From Artemia franciscana (lineage: Eukaryota > Arthropoda > Branchiopoda > Anostraca > Artemiidae), in contig NC_088868.1 of assembly GCF_032884065.1 (NCBI RefSeq), positions 40,129,677 through 40,193,676 of the forward strand: a DNA stretch of 64,000 nt, in the 5' to 3' direction. Both the position numbers and the translations under genes were made by a program. Positions within the stretch are counted from its first letter, which is position 1; each line of letters opens with the position of its first letter. Below the pieces are notes generated by a model. That model worked only from the letters and a program-made list of their open reading frames with translations, was not told where the DNA came from and searched no databases. Shown in pieces: positions 23,261-36,239 of this stretch.

Positions 23261-26127
23261 ATATTTTATGCACACCATTTTGATAACCAGGTTGTACTTA
23301 GTGTCTTGATCTAGTTAGATATTCTTCTCAACATTTTATAAAGGAAAAATTTACAGCAAAAGTTGATAAATCGAACAATTTTCCTAGGTCGTACACATTT
23401 TAAGATCGTTGCAAAGATTCCGGTGGATCTATTTGTGTCAATATTTATTTATTTATTATTTTTTTATTTGGCGCTCATAGTAATGCTTTTTTCAAAGTTT
23501 TCGAGATGAGTATTTCTTTTCAATAGTAGATTTGAAAGTCCAACTAAGAAAAGATCAGTATACATTTATGCACAGCACAGAGCAATATTCAAAGAATAAA
23601 GAGAGAAGAGGATATAAGAGGCATTTATAATTATAGGGAGAATAAAATTGCAGTAACCATCCTCTTCCTGTAAACTGAAGTACCATCTCTCCTAACAGAC
23701 TATGTAGACATATCTATGAGAATGCAGACTTCCAAAACCTTTTTTAATAGAAAAGAAACTGTTGTGTAGGTGAAAACTGCTTTGATCTTGGAAGAATTGT
23801 ATGAAAACTAAAGCCCAGGACCGGCTGGGCAAAAGTTATGACATGCCTTCTGCACAATCTACGAATGAGTAGAGATTAGAGCTTAAAACAGCTTCTCAAA
23901 GCTAAATTTATGCTCTGAACCCATTCTTGTAAATTTACTACTGCTACTACTGGGCAACTAATAACTCGCCAAAGCACCAAGCCACCTATGGCCAACGCAT
24001 GAAATCATATTCTCATAATTCCACATTTTTGAGCATAAAAAGTCCATCACATAAAATTTTAGGCCCAATCAAATCAGGAAGGAATCCTCTTTCCAAATAA
24101 AGAATCGTTATCGTTTGGATTGTGCTCCAACTCATTCCCTTTATGCTTGTATATCTGTCTAGGCTGTCAACAAAAGTGAGTTATATTTTTGATTTGAATT
24201 AACGAGCCTATTTTTTCTCTACAGGAGTTTTAGAAATTCAAATCAAAACTAAACATTGGTGCGCAACATAAACCTATAGTCAAGCAGTAAAGGGGTATAG
24301 GGAGTTATGAGGTAGTTACGATGATTGGAGGAAAAAATCATTGAAACTGTCCTCTTCAAGTAGGCTACAATATCTTTCCTCCCAACAGCGCGGGTATACA
24401 AACCTCTGAGACTTGGCCCTCCAAAACCTCTTAACGTAAAAAAAAAAAGTTGTTAGTTTGAAAAAGACGTCCTTATCTGCGAGCTTGTATTATCCTGAAA
24501 ACGACATCGGAGAGAAGATAAAAAATAATTGGCAAAACTTCAAAGAGGGTCTCGAGTCATGGAAGGATTTGAAACGGGGACTGGCCGAACATCGTAGAGG
24601 AAGCTGCAGCCGAAAGTTTGTAGTAGTTTTCGTATCTAATTCCAAACTCCATTGGTGTTAAGGAGAACAGTTCTTATCAGTTTCCCATTCAAAATAAATA
24701 GATAGAATTTGTATTCATGCTCTTTAACAAGATTTGCACTAGCATTTACTCGCCAGTGTCTTCTAAATTTTATAAATTCCATGATGATAATAATAAGCAA
24801 CTCAAGACCTGTTTTGACTGGTCGGTCACTTTTTATTTCCTTTAATGAATCTGGTTCTTTCATTGGTTTATAGATCTTCAATAAACTGCTCTATCACACC
24901 CAGATATTGGATTTCCTTTCCATTATATTGTCCTATCTCTCCAAAAAGCCGTAATGAACTGGGCAATCAGCCTTAGAATCAGTATAGTGTCACCATCATT
25001 GGCGAATCGTAAATCAACATACACTCGATCCCTTTTTTTGAATATAATAATTGCTTTTGTTAAATATTGAAATTTGAGTCCTTTTTGAACCTTTGAAAAT
25101 GACCGAATAATTTTTTAGTTTTGGGTATGAAAAGGCTTAAATTATTGGTTTCAAACTTGCTATTTGATTAAAAATCCATTTTCTTAAGTTATATAATCTA
25201 CAAATATTGATTTATCACGATTAAGATGGAAAAAACTAAAAAAAATTCTACCTTTTTCCATCTGCCATGTTTCTTCTGTCGGCTTTGGGTTTTTTTTTGA
25301 CATGGTGGTGAAACAGTAGTTTTTTAGCGTCCGAACAGAATAAAGAGAAAACATAGCGGATTTGTTTTGATTTTTTTTATTCGACTTAATCTCGACAAAT
25401 CAATGTTTTTGAATTATACAACTTTTACAAAATGGATTTATAATGAAATAGTTAATTTGAAACTATTGCTATAGTCCATTTTTACATCCAAAAAGTATAA
25501 AATGAAATTATTATTTTTAAGGGTTCTAAAGGGCTTAAAACTCAATTTGCGAAAAAAACGACATTTGTGTTCAGAAAGAGCATAAAAAATGACATCTAGT
25601 GGTATGTCTAAGTATTTGTAGGTAAATAATATAAATTGCGAAATATTTGCTGGCAAATAAGCCTAAATTCAACTTTAAACTTAGCTATTTTCCTCTTTTA
25701 TATGAAGTACGGTTATTTCACCGCTTAGTGAGTGCTTTCTTACATAAACAAACCATACTTGACCAACAAGAAGATAATTTATGAGACGGAAAATTCCTGA
25801 GGAGTATTTTGATGAGAAATTCGCTAAAGTTTATTTTGGGAAACACGGCAACAATGTCAACGCACTATTCATCAATTTAAAAAATGAATGCCTGTTTGAT
25901 GTTGATTTGTTTTAGCAAAATCTTTGTGTCAACGTATGGAACAGAAGGTTAATATATACTCACAGAGAATTGTCAACCAATTAAGATTGGCTACTTAAAT
26001 GTGTTAACCAACACACCTAAGTGGCTTATAGTATTGCTATTTGTTTGATATTGAGCTGCTAAATCTTGTTTAGGCTGGGAAGGTATTAATAATAGAATAC
26101 TAAGCTAATTGCTCATTTAAGACTAAA
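23261..26127. other. Long stretch without recognised features
   Basis: AT-rich DNA with isolated short frames. A 44-codon frame at 25781-25915 (MRRKIPEEYFDEKFAKVYFG..) has coding-like amino-acid content but no family I recognise and no splice context. The frame at 24458-24661 also has no motif. No palindromes or tandem arrays were seen. Confidence 0.45.
25781..25915 (+). CDS. Short hypothetical ORF, 44 codons
   Basis: ATG at 25781 to TAG at 25915. The product is charged and starts MRRKIPEEYF, with KVYFGKHGNN mid-way and a hydrophobic acidic end. There is no signal peptide, domain or recognised family. It may be a chance frame or an exon fragment and is listed only because its composition is less biased than its surroundings. 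Confidence 0.15.
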   Translation: MRRKIPEEYFDEKFAKVYFGKHGNNVNALFINLKNECLFDVDLF

Positions 26128-26870
26128 AAGTTCACGGTATCAGTTATAGTAGTATGGGCCCCTGTTGAACCAACTGATGGAGATAGTACTGAGTCAGATG
26201 AACTTTACTTACAGTTACAGGAGCAAATAGAAAGGGTACCAGGTAAAAATATGGTGTTTTTAATTGGAGATTTTAACGCCCAGCTTGGTAGAAATAGGGA
26301 TAGATTGTATCCTAACCAGGGTAAATTTGGTGCAAGAAAAGAAAACAGTAATGGCTATAGACTTTTGCAATTTTGTAGGTAGCCTATAACAATCTAGTTA
26401 TAAACAATATAGTGTCTAGTCATGAAATAACCCATGGGTTAACATGGTAACACAGCAAACCCTATTTATAATGTTATAGTAAACCAAAGACTGGCAGGAT
26501 CAATACAAAATACTAGGGTGAATAGGAGTGCTGTTATTGATATTAGAAGTAAAGATCACTATCTAGTACTGTCTGGTTAAATTAAAGCTGAAATTTTGGA
26601 AGGGTAACAACCTCCCAGGAAGTTATGATGGTAGACTCCAGGATGAGAGTTTAAGAGAAACTTTCCAGTAACAGTTGAATACTAAACTTGAGAGTTTAAA
26701 ATTTGAGAATGTCAAAGATGGTTGGAATAATTTTAGAAAAACAATTTGTGAAGCTGATATTGGTGTCTTAGGGAAGAAAGTTAGGACTACACCTAGGAAT
26801 ATTATTGAAAAAGCTTTGCATTATAAGAGAAGGGAAGGGGCTTATACAAGAATTAATTGAGTGATAGATC
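26128..26870 (+). pseudogene. RTE-type LINE endonuclease and linker, disabled
   Basis: The frame from 26128 reads FTVSVIVVWAPVEPTDG, then QIERVPGKNMVFLIGDFNAQ, then GKFGARKENSNGYRLLQFC. This is the apurinic-like endonuclease domain of non-LTR elements; GDFNA is its catalytic-site motif and NxNGxRLLxFC is characteristic of the RTE group. After a stop, NNLVINNIVSSHEITHG keeps the downstream H..TW motif. From 26675 the EN-RT linker is open: LKFENVKDGWNNFRKT, AEDIGVLGKK-like. Stops at the GRxxTW region and near 26669 inactivate it. The RT domain does not follow in recognisable form; the RT remnant downstream looks like a different clade. Confidence 0.8.
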
Positions 26871-27049
26871 ATGTAAAAACTAAAGGAATAGAAAAAAAAG
26901 TCAAATTTATGGGTACTTTCTCAACAATGAGCAATTTTGATAATGATTTTTAACAATATTTTGCATTAAAAAACATTAATTTTTTTTAGTTTTACTGATT
27001 TGATGCTAGATTTTTCAATCAGGAACTGCTGCTTAGCCTTATACTATGT

Positions 27050-28170
27050 TCAAATTTTGACTTAGTTGATGCCCACTTGAGTACCTCAAGACACAGTCCT
27101 GGACTCAGGTTTATTTAATATTTTCATTAATGATACACCTTTTAACATAAAAGAATAAGGCTTTATACAGCCGACTCAAATGTAATTGATCCAGCTGAAA
27201 GTTCAGAAAAATAGAAACCATCCAAGCAGACTTGGACTCATTTACTCACTGGTCAGGGAATTTGAAGCTGAAGTTCAATGTCCAGAAATGCAAAGTTATC
27301 CACTTTGGTAATGAAAACTCAAGACACCAGTATTCAATTGAGTCAATGGACTAAACAAGGCAACCTTTTGTCAGCAGTCATGATGAACATGATCTAAATA
27401 AATAAAGTAAATAAAACGATTTTATTTTCAAACACCTTACATGATCATGCTGATCAGCAGCAGTTCTTGTCATAATAAGGCACTAAACATATAAAACACT
27501 ATGAAAATCACAGCCATAGCTATCTTCATACAAAATATAAGAAATTATACATTGATCAGGGTCAATTAGTTGATGAACAGCTAAAGTTTAGTTTGGATGC
27601 CTGGACTGTTGCAGCAAAGGCTAGTCAAAATCTTGGTATACTTATGAGAATTTTCAGCAGTTGTTCACCCTTGGTTGTTTCAAAGGTCTAATTTGGTCTA
27701 AGCTAGATTTTGGCATTTGCATTGCCAGCCCAATTAATGAATCTGACCAAGAAACTCTAGAATCAGTCCAGAGGCATACAACAAAATGATTTCAAGGTTT
27801 GTATAACAGTCCTTATTCTTCCTGGCTTGGAAAATTAAATTTACCCTCACTGACTTATTGCCAAAAAAGAGTGGATGTGATTATGGCTTTTGAGCTGCCC
27901 AACCACAAAAAATTTAATCCCAAATGTATTTCATCCAGATGTCTCTTCAAGGACAAGAGGACACAATCAAAAACTTTTCAAGAAAAATGCCAACTCAAGG
28001 TTACTTTGAAAATTGATATTTTGATCAGATGGTGAGTCTATGGTAGGCTTACTTGTTAGACCAGGAAACAGTCTCTTCTGCCAGTGTTTAGTAATTCAAT
28101 CATTAATTGACAAAGAAATCTGCAACAAGCTGTTGCAGTTAGTTTGGATCTCATCTGATCAGTCAGCACA
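27050..28170 (+). pseudogene. CR1/Jockey-like LINE RT and C-terminus, disabled and interrupted
   Basis: From 27081, VPQDTVLDSGLFNIFINDTP matches the (V/G)PQGSVLGPLLFxIFIND motif. After a frameshift the catalytic YADD box reads YTADS and so is destroyed. IQADLDSFTHWS and KCKVIHFGN follow. About 27357-27540 does not fit the protein, and then VDEQLKFSL, RIFSSCSPLVV, SKLDFGICIASP, ESVQRHTTK and LNLPSLTYCQKRVDVIM resume the usual C-terminal thumb region. Multiple stops and frameshifts are present. Confidence 0.8.
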
Positions 28171-28920
28171 CTCTCTTCACTGATCAGTGAATCCAGGATC
28201 ATCATATTGCTGGTCAATCAGGTAATTTTGAGTATAAATTATGTAGTTTGGCGAAGTTGGAAGGGGTGCAGCATCTGGGGATGTGAATATTGATGCAAAC
28301 TGGAGATTCACTGCATCAACAATTTTTTGGTTGTCAATTGACTGGATTCCATTTCAAACGAACTGGACTGGTTCTTTAAAATGCTGTTTTCTGTGAATCA
28401 ATTGTATCATTTTTATACCAAGTCACATCTAACCCATGACTATTCAGGGTGGACAAACATAGGGAGGGGATGCCCCAGCCCAAATAAGTATTAATTGCTC
28501 TTTGATTTTTACAGCATTTTGGCTAATTTTATCATTAAAAGGTAAATCAATACACGCTCAAATGCAGAATGCAAGGTTTCTTTTTGTCTCCGCCCAACCC
28601 CAAATATCAAAATTTTATACTTTTTGGGGAGTTTTTTATCTTCTTCATCTAACTTTTATTTCAAATTTATCACCCACCCTCTTAGGAAAACACAAAAGGA
28701 TAAAGATCCTCCAGACCTAGTTCCAGCACATAGCACGTAAAGCTTTTTTAAGGGACAAGTAGTAACCTTGCCCTAGCCAGTTTTGATCCCTGGGCCCTGC
28801 ACTGCCAAGTGGGGTCTCAATTTACTCTACAACAATGGATTTATGCTTCTACTTTATTTTTTGTATTGACTTTTTTGGAAGTGTCTGATTTTTTTCTGTC
28901 TAACTCGCCTGATATTTTTT
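28171..28920. other. No gene; short direct repeat
   Basis: CAAATTTATCACCCACCCTC occurs near 28661 and again near 28924, marking a small duplication. Nothing else was recognised. Confidence 0.4.
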
Positions 28921-30520
28921 TTCAAATTTATCACCCACCCTCTTAGGATAATGTGTTTAGGGGAAGTTTCAACTAAATCAAAACAAATTATATGCATATA
29001 GGTTTTCAAAAGTGTATAGAAGCAGTATCATAGGAACAGCTTAGAGTATTAAGTTGAAACTTTCAGCGCATATTGAGGGGGGTGTTGAACTAACCAAAAC
29101 GCAGTATGTGCTTGTTACCACTATTGCTACTATTACGATTATTTCTACTGGCATTAAGGGTATTAAGGTGAAACTTTCATGGAATATTTAGGGGGATGTT
29201 GAACTAAATCAACACACACTCTGTGGATTCAGGTTCCCAATAGAATGTAAGAGCATTTTTTTAGGAACAGCTTAGAACGTCCAGTTGGAACTTTCAGGGC
29301 CTGTTAAGAGGGATGTTCAACTAACCAAAAGGCACTTAGTGCATTCTGCTACTACTACTACTGCTGCCATTTCTGTTTCTGTTACTATTATTACTTCAAC
29401 TGCTACTACTTCGGCTAAGGCTAGAAAGGTGAAACTTTCAGGGAATGTTTAGGAGATGCTGAACTAAATCAAAATACTGTCTCTGTATGTAGGTTGTCAA
29501 ATTGGCGTATCAGCAATATCTCAGGAATGGTATAAGGGCCTGTTAAGAGGAATGTTCAACTAACCAAAAGGCCCTTCGTGCATTCTGCTACTACTACTAC
29601 TGCTGTCATTTCTGTTTCTGCTACTATTATTACTATGACTGCTACTACTTAGGCTAAGGCTAGAAAGGTGAAACTTTCAGGGAATGTTTAGGGGATGCTG
29701 AACTAAATCAAAACACTGTCTCTGCTGCATATAGGTTGTCAAATTGGCGTATCAGCAATATCTCAGGAATGGTCTAGGGTATTAAGTTGAAACTTTCAGG
29801 TCATGTTAATGGGGAGGTTGAACAATGCAAAATGTGTGTACTGCTATTACTACGACTGGTACTACTGATACTACGACGACTGCTATTAGTACTACTGAAC
29901 GTAGGGGTATTACGGTGAACATTTCCGGGAATTTTGAATGTGATAATGTACTAAATTGAAAAACGGTATGTGGATTCAAGCAATTAAAAAGTTGTAACAG
30001 CTACATCGCAGAAACAGTATAGATTATTGAGTTGATACTTCCAGTGCATGTTGAGGAAGATGTTGGAACAATCGAAATGTACTTTATTGCTGAATGTACT
30101 TAATGAGTTTTACTGTTTCATGGAAAGGCAGTGTGGTCTTCTAAGTTATGTACTTTATGCTTACTACTGCTTTTACTATTATTACTAATACTATTGTTAA
30201 GGTTAAGAGTATTAAGGAGCCATTTTGAGGATATGTCGAGGGGTATGCTGAATTAAATTGAAACACACTGAGTGTATGCAAGCTGTCAAGTGTAAAAGCA
30301 GTAAATCAAGAATGGCTTTGAGTGCTTAAAACTTTCAGGGTATATTCAAGGGTAAGTTTAACTAATGAGATATATACTATGTGCATACTTGTACTACTAG
30401 TAGTAGTATTGATACTTTTTGCTGTTAGTACAAATAGTACTAAGGCTATTGGCATTAATGTGACACTTTCAGAGACTTTTGAAGGGGATTTTGGGCTAAA
30501 TTAAAATACATTGAGGGCAA
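28921..30520 (+). repeat. Array of alternating units, about 240-bp period, with embedded trinucleotide runs
   Basis: Units contain GTTGAAACTTTCAGG, then GTTGAACTAAMYMAAA, then a stretch rich in CTA/CTG triplets. Anchors GTTGAACTAACC (29073), GTTCAACTAACC (29313, 29552) and GCTGAACTAAATC (29457, 29697) give spacings of 239-240. Two sub-unit types alternate, AACCAAAA and AAATCAAAA, so the period is a dimer. The same family lies inverted at 50490-51980. Confidence 0.8.
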
Positions 30521-30719
30521 TCAGGGTATCATTTTGAACACGGTGGCTATCTCAAAATTTTGATGGGACACATTTCGGAAAAAGAGGGCGTGGGGGTTAG
30601 TTGCCTCCGAAGTTTAGACGACCACCCTTTCCGTATAAAGTGCCTCCGAGGAAAAATAAAAGATAAATCGTTGGAGCCTTATGGCCTTTACTATAGCCAA
30701 TGCCATAGCGTTGCCTCTG

Positions 30720-31530
30720 ATGTGATTCCAAATATATAAAATTAAAAGTTACAAGCTAAGTCACTCATCAAAAGTTACAAGCCTGAGAAAATTTTCCTGA
30801 TTTTCCAAAAAAAGGGGAGGCAACAACCCTAAGGATTCAAGGAATTCTTTTAAAAATTGCATCATCAGATTAAGCGTATCAGAGAACCCCCTTGCAGAGG
30901 TTTAAAGCTCTTTCGTCCAAAAATGTAGAATTTTGTATTTTTCTGCCAGGAGAAAGATCACGGAGGTGTGTTTGTTTGTTGTTGTTGTTTGTTTTATTTT
31001 TCAGAGTGATTATATCGAACCAGTAGGCCTAGATAATTGGGAGAGAGTTCATTCAGGCAGAATGTAAAAGTTCTAGTGCCCTTTTTAAGTGACCAAAAAG
31101 ATTGGAGGGCAGCTAGCCCCAAAATTTTGAGATAGCCATTTTGCTCATTATAGTTAACAAGTCCAATAACTATGCTGTGGGGATTATACGACTCCCATCA
31201 GCCCCTGGGGCTGTAAGTTATGAAATTTGTCTACTGTTTACATATAGTATTTTTCATTGGGAAGTATGCAGACATTTTTGATGGGGGAGGGTGTAACCGG
31301 GGATAACTTTCTATGGGCAGTGTTGTTTCCGGGATTGAATTTTCTTGGGGAAATTTGCCAGAATTCCGAAAGTAAACTGAGTTTTTGTCTTAATTTCTCT
31401 TTTCCGACTCAATTTTACATGTGGAGATGTTCCGGAGGATTTTTTCAACAGAAGAAAATTTCCACGGAGGCCGTTTTCCTTCATGATTAGGAAAACGATC
31501 AAAAATGAAATAACAAACAAGTCTTTTTCA
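30720..31530 (-). mobile_element. E1-related fragment, minus orientation (copy h)
   Basis: Contains CATCAAAAGTTACAAGCCTG, CCAGGAGAAAGATCACGG, GTGACCAAAAAGATTGGAGG and the G-rich segment near 31280 in the order expected for inverted E1. No hairpin end or large palindrome remains. Confidence 0.6.
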
Positions 31531-32157
31531 AACGAAACTAGACAAGAGATTCCATGACTTAGAGGGTTGAGAGGGGTAGTACTTAGAAGGAGGGATTATC
31601 CTTTTCATAACTTCTCAGCATTTTTGCTCCTGAAATTGAACTATAAATGTTGTTTTTGGTGCAATATGGCACTTCATCATGAAGATATCGGGATGGCTTT
31701 ATAAAAAGCATGTATCCATAAAATTTAAATTTTAAATGAGTCCTTAAACAGCTTTATATGATGTTACATTAGACTGCTATTTCCGTTAGTCAGTAAACGA
31801 TCTATAAAAAATATTAAGGGGGGTGGAAGGCAAAATATACTAGAGGAAGGATTGTAAACCCCGATTTTATTGCTGTCAACTATGTAGATTCTAGATGAGT
31901 CTAGCTTCTAGGTGAACCTTGAAACAGTTCTCTATGATGTTCCAGTGCCTTGATATCGACGACAAAAAAAGAGGACACATCAGGTCATCAAATTCTTACT
32001 AAAAAAGAATAGATAAAATAGAATAATTAGCATCTAGATGAACCCTGAAACAACTCTCTATGATGTTCCAGTGCCTCGATATCGACAAAGAAAAATAAAA
32101 TAGGACACATCAGTGCTTCCAAAGTAAAAAATGTTCCTTGTCATTCAAAGTGGGAAG
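31531..32157. other. Non-coding stretch with a short direct repeat
   Basis: GTTCCAGTGCCTYGATATCGAC occurs near 31940 and near 32064, each in a context of about 120 bp that partly repeats. No gene was recognised. Confidence 0.5.
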
Positions 32158-33402
32158 CTGAAAATATACGTAACTTAAGAATTAACTTACGTAACAAACT
32201 TTTATAGTTTCATATTTTTATTATGTGTACGAGGGCGTTTGTACCCTCGTTAATACCTCGCTCTTTACACTAAATCGTAATTTTTGTCCCAATTCTTTAA
32301 GAATGACCCCTGAATCGAAAAGGCCGTAGAATAAATAGTTGAAATTACTAAAAATATTTAGCATAAAGAGCGAGGTATGTATCTCCTCTTAAATACCTCG
32401 CTCTTTATGCTAAAGTATTTTTAGAACTCCTCATATGCGTAATAATCTCTGTTCGTTTTAAATTTCAATGCTATTCCTTACTTTCAATTGAAAAAACGTT
32501 TTCATGTTTATTTTTTCATTGTTTTTTTATAGTAATGCTAGAAAATCCTGCGCCCTTTTCATTGAATTTTTCTTCCCCCATGACATATTTCTCCAAGGAA
32601 AGATCCTCCCACATAGCCCCCTCCCCTCAACCCTACCCTCAAAACTAAAAAAATCCCCCTGAAAACGTCTGTACACTTCCCAATAACCATTATTATATGT
32701 AAACACTGGTCGAAGTTTGTAACTTGCAGCCCCTCCCCCAAGGACTCTGGGGGAGTAAGTCATCCCCAAAGACATAGTTATTATGGTTTTCGACTATGCT
32801 GAACAAAATGGCTATCTCAAAATTTTGATCCATTGACTTCGGGAAAAAAATTAGCATGGGAGGGGGCCTAGATGCCCTCCAATTTTTTTATCACTTAAAA
32901 AGGACACTAGAACTTTTCATTTCCGTTAGAATGAGCCCTCTTGCAACATTCTAGGACCACTTGGTCGATACGATGACCCCCGGGGAAAAGAAAGAAAAAA
33001 ACAAATAAACACGCACCCGTGATTTGTCTTCTGGCAAAAAATACAAAATTCCACATTTTTGTAGATAGGAGCTTGAAACTTCTACAGTAGGGTTCTCTAA
33101 TACGCTGAATCTGATGATGTCATTTTCGTTAAGATCCTACGACTTTTAGGGGGTGTTTCCCCCTATTTTCTAAATTAGGCAAATTTTCTCAGGCTCGTAA
33201 CTTTTGATGGGTAAGACTAAACTTGGTGAAACTTATATATTTAAAATCAGCATTAAAATGCGATTCTTTTGATGTAGCTATTGATATCAAAATTCAATTT
33301 TTTGGAGTTTTGGTTGCTATTGAGCCGGATCGCTCCTTACTACAGTTCGTTAGCACGAACTGCTTGATCCTTAATACAGTTCGTTACCACGATCTGTTTG
33401 AT
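32158..33402 (+). mobile_element. E1 element, 5'-truncated, with doubled terminal hairpin (copy i)
   Basis: Starts just left of P2 (ATACGTAACTTAAGAATTAA) and runs through all right-hand segments to a terminal hairpin at 33342-33363 followed by CTTGAT. A second terminal hairpin (ACAGTTCG..CGATCTGT, 33376-33397, then TTGAT) follows after 12 nt. P2 carries the same second-order palindrome as copy c (32350-32422), so copies c and i are close relatives. Confidence 0.75.
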
Positions 33403-33566
33403 GAATGTGACGTCATTGGCATGAATTACGTTTTTTTTTTTTGTTTTTTTTTTATTAAAGCTCTAGATTCTGGTCAATCAGAGGTTGCAGGTCCTGACCA
33501 TGACCCCACTCAGATATTACCATACCCCACTGTTGAGGAACTTTTCTAGTGTATATGTAGGAGATG

Positions 33567-35503
33567 CAGTGTTCGGACTCGCCTATAAATTCCAATCAAT
33601 TCCTATATTTTAATGCACTCCTATAAAATGCCTATATTTTGGCAACAATCCTATTATTCCTATATTTTCGGCTGAAGAGCACTAAGAACATTGCTCTTGA
33701 TTTGCAATTTTCTGTCTTTTGGTGTAGATTGATAATTAATTACAACTGTAGAGCTTTTTGAACTTAATTAATGCTTTGCGTTGGGCTTAGTAAGCTGCTT
33801 CTGCCTGGGCTATGCTGTTGTGTTAACTTAGTAGCCTATGTTTTGTTTTTTGTCATGTTGAGCCTGTCCGAAATGAGCAAACAGTCTCTGCTTAATTAAA
33901 CAGGCTAGCAGTCTCTGCTTAATGAGAATGGAGTTCTTGCGACTTGTGTGTTTCCTGGCTGAACGCTGGCTGGTTGATGTGAATACGGCCCAGTTATCCA
34001 AATGGGCTATTCTAAGATAGTTGCTAATCGAGGGAAGTATAATAGACGTGCACAGGGTAGGCTATATGCTACATTCTGTGATCAATCTGTCCTTTATCTA
34101 TCTGGTCTTTATCCCCTTCTAAAGAAAAATGATTTTAATCAGATTGGGACTTTTTATTTCAGATATTTTAAATTTTTTACTTTATCTCCCCCCTTGGTAT
34201 AGCAATGGTAAAATAATTCGTAAGTTTGATGTCCCTGATATAAGTGCAAAGTTGGCCCTCCTGCATGGAAGATTGTCGGAATCAGCTTTTTATCGTTTAT
34301 CGCCTCGTCATCCTTTGGTCCGTCTGTCCGGTTAATCTCATTGTAGCTTAGTGTTTTTATGGCACTTGGTATTAACCAAGTGACATATAGCAATCGCAAA
34401 TTATGTCGGTCTGTCTCTCTGTCGGTCCTGGTTTTGCTACTTTAGGCACTTCCAGGTCAGGTAGGACAATGAAGTTTGACAGGCGTATCAGGAACTGGAC
34501 CAAATTAAATTAGAAATAGTCGCTTTCCCGATTTGACCATCCGAAGGGGGGGGGGGGAGTTTGGGGCCCGTTAATTCAGAAAAATGAAGTATTTTTAACT
34601 TACGACCAGTTGATCAGATCTTAATGAAATTTGATGTTTGGAAGGATATCGTGTATCAGAGCTGTTATTTTAAATCCCGACTGGATCTGGTGACATTGGG
34701 GGAGTTTGGAGGGGGAAACCTAAAATTTCGGAAAACACTTAGAGTGGAGGGATTGGGCTGAAACTTGGTGGGAAAAATAAGAACAAGTCCTAGGTACATG
34801 ATTGACATAACTAGAACTGATCTGCTCTCTTTGGGGTAGTCGGAAGGGGGGGGGGTATTCGGAAAAATTAGAAAAAATGAGGTATTTTTAACTTACGAAC
34901 AGGTGGTCGAATCTCAATGAAATTTGATATTTAGAAGGATATCGTGTCTCAAAGGTCTTATTTTAAATCCTGACCGGATCTGGCGACATTGGGGGAGTTT
35001 GGAGGGGGAAACCTAAAATTTCGGAAAACACTTAGATTGGAGGGATTGGGCTGAAACTTGGTGGGAAAAATAAGCACAAGTCCTAGATACATGATTGACA
35101 TAACCAGAACGGATCCGCTCCCTTTGGGGTAGTTTGGGGGGGGGGGGGTTGATTCTGAAAAAGTAGAAAAAATGAGGTATTTTTAACTTACGAACGGGTG
35201 ATCGGATCTCCATGAAATTCGATATTTAGAAAGAATATTGGGTCTCAAAGCTCTTTTCAAATCCCGACCGGATCTGGTGACATTGGGGGGAATTTGGGGG
35301 ACCTAAAATCATGGAAAATGCTTAGATTGGAGGGATCGGGATGCAACTTGGTAATTTATGTGACCAGGCATCCCACGCCATCTACCACAGATCTGATCCT
35401 GAGGACTTCTGAATCCTATATTGGCCAATATTTGGGCCCGGGAAATCCTATAAAAATAGGACAGAGCCTATAATTTGAAACGAACCGACCTGTCTGAACC
35501 CTG
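33567..35503. mobile_element. Possible hAT-like element with a 290-bp array inside
   Basis: The left end CAGTGTTCGGACTCG at 33567 and the inverse of the right end, CAGGGTTCAGACAGG at 35503, match at about 11 of 15 positions. Both begin CAG, as hAT ends often do. Flanking 8-mers (AGGAGATG and GAGAAGGG) are not a clean target duplication. Inside, CCTATATTTT motifs near the left end resemble CCTATA motifs near the right end. No transposase frame is present. Confidence 0.3.
34353..35340. repeat. 290-bp-period array (S290), copy 1
   Basis: Starts with TTTTTATGGCACTTGGTATT, which contains the hairpin CACTTGGT-ATTA-ACCAAGTG. Units follow with anchors GACYGGATCTGG at 34681, 34974 and 35267, a spacing of 293. 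Units contain GGGGGAGTTTGGAGGGG, TGGGCTGAAACTTGGTGGG, AGATACATGATTGACATAAC and GAGGTATTTTTAACTTACGA. The family recurs at 46834 and 57467. Confidence 0.9.
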
Positions 35504-36235
35504 GAGAAGGGTGATTTGAAGAAAATGTAGTTTTGTTAATTCACTGAGAAAAATTGGATATCGATTGAAAAAAGTCCTACTATTAAAGCTTAGAATGGCA
35601 GACTCATACTGTTGTTTAAATGTCCCTTAATAATCAGATGTGAACATAGTAACCTTATTGGTTTAAAATAATTATTATCAAATTTAATCCAGCTTAAAAC
35701 TCAACCCGAACCCCCCTCCTTCTTGTTGCGACAAAACGCAGAAATTTGGGAGTCACATAGCTTGTCCGTAAAGTATAACCAGAGTGATATATAACCAATC
35801 CATTCCCAAAGAGCATTAGTGTGTTGCTTGCTCTCGTAGAGTCAAGTCTACTATTAAGTGTAACGAAATCTGATTAGTAAACAGTAAGTTGTTTTCTTTT
35901 TTGTTTATTCAATTTTTTTGTATTTCTTTTTCGATGGATTAGCTGTTTAAAAGGCAATCCTTATGTCTGACCTTTTTTCTTTGGTCATTTCATATGAAAG
36001 GGGTAATCTTAAAAACTTTGAAGAATAGTATCATTTTAAACAGATAATCAAGAAAATCAAAAAAAGTTTTATGACTTGTAATATAAGTACAATCTTGCAT
36101 AGTCTTCGTACTGAAATAAGAATTTTAAGATATTAAAATAAACTAACTACTTACTAATATGTGAGCAAACAAAATGTTCCAAGGTATTTAAATTATTTCA
36201 GCGAGACTCATGTCACGCTTTAGAAACTAGTAAAT
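35504..36235. other. No recognised gene; left partner of a direct repeat
   Basis: The stretch 35878-35925 (AACAGTAAGTTGTTTTCTTT..) recurs at 37270-37314, next to the 113-bp array. Otherwise unassigned. Confidence 0.5.
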
Positions 36236-36239
36236 TAAT

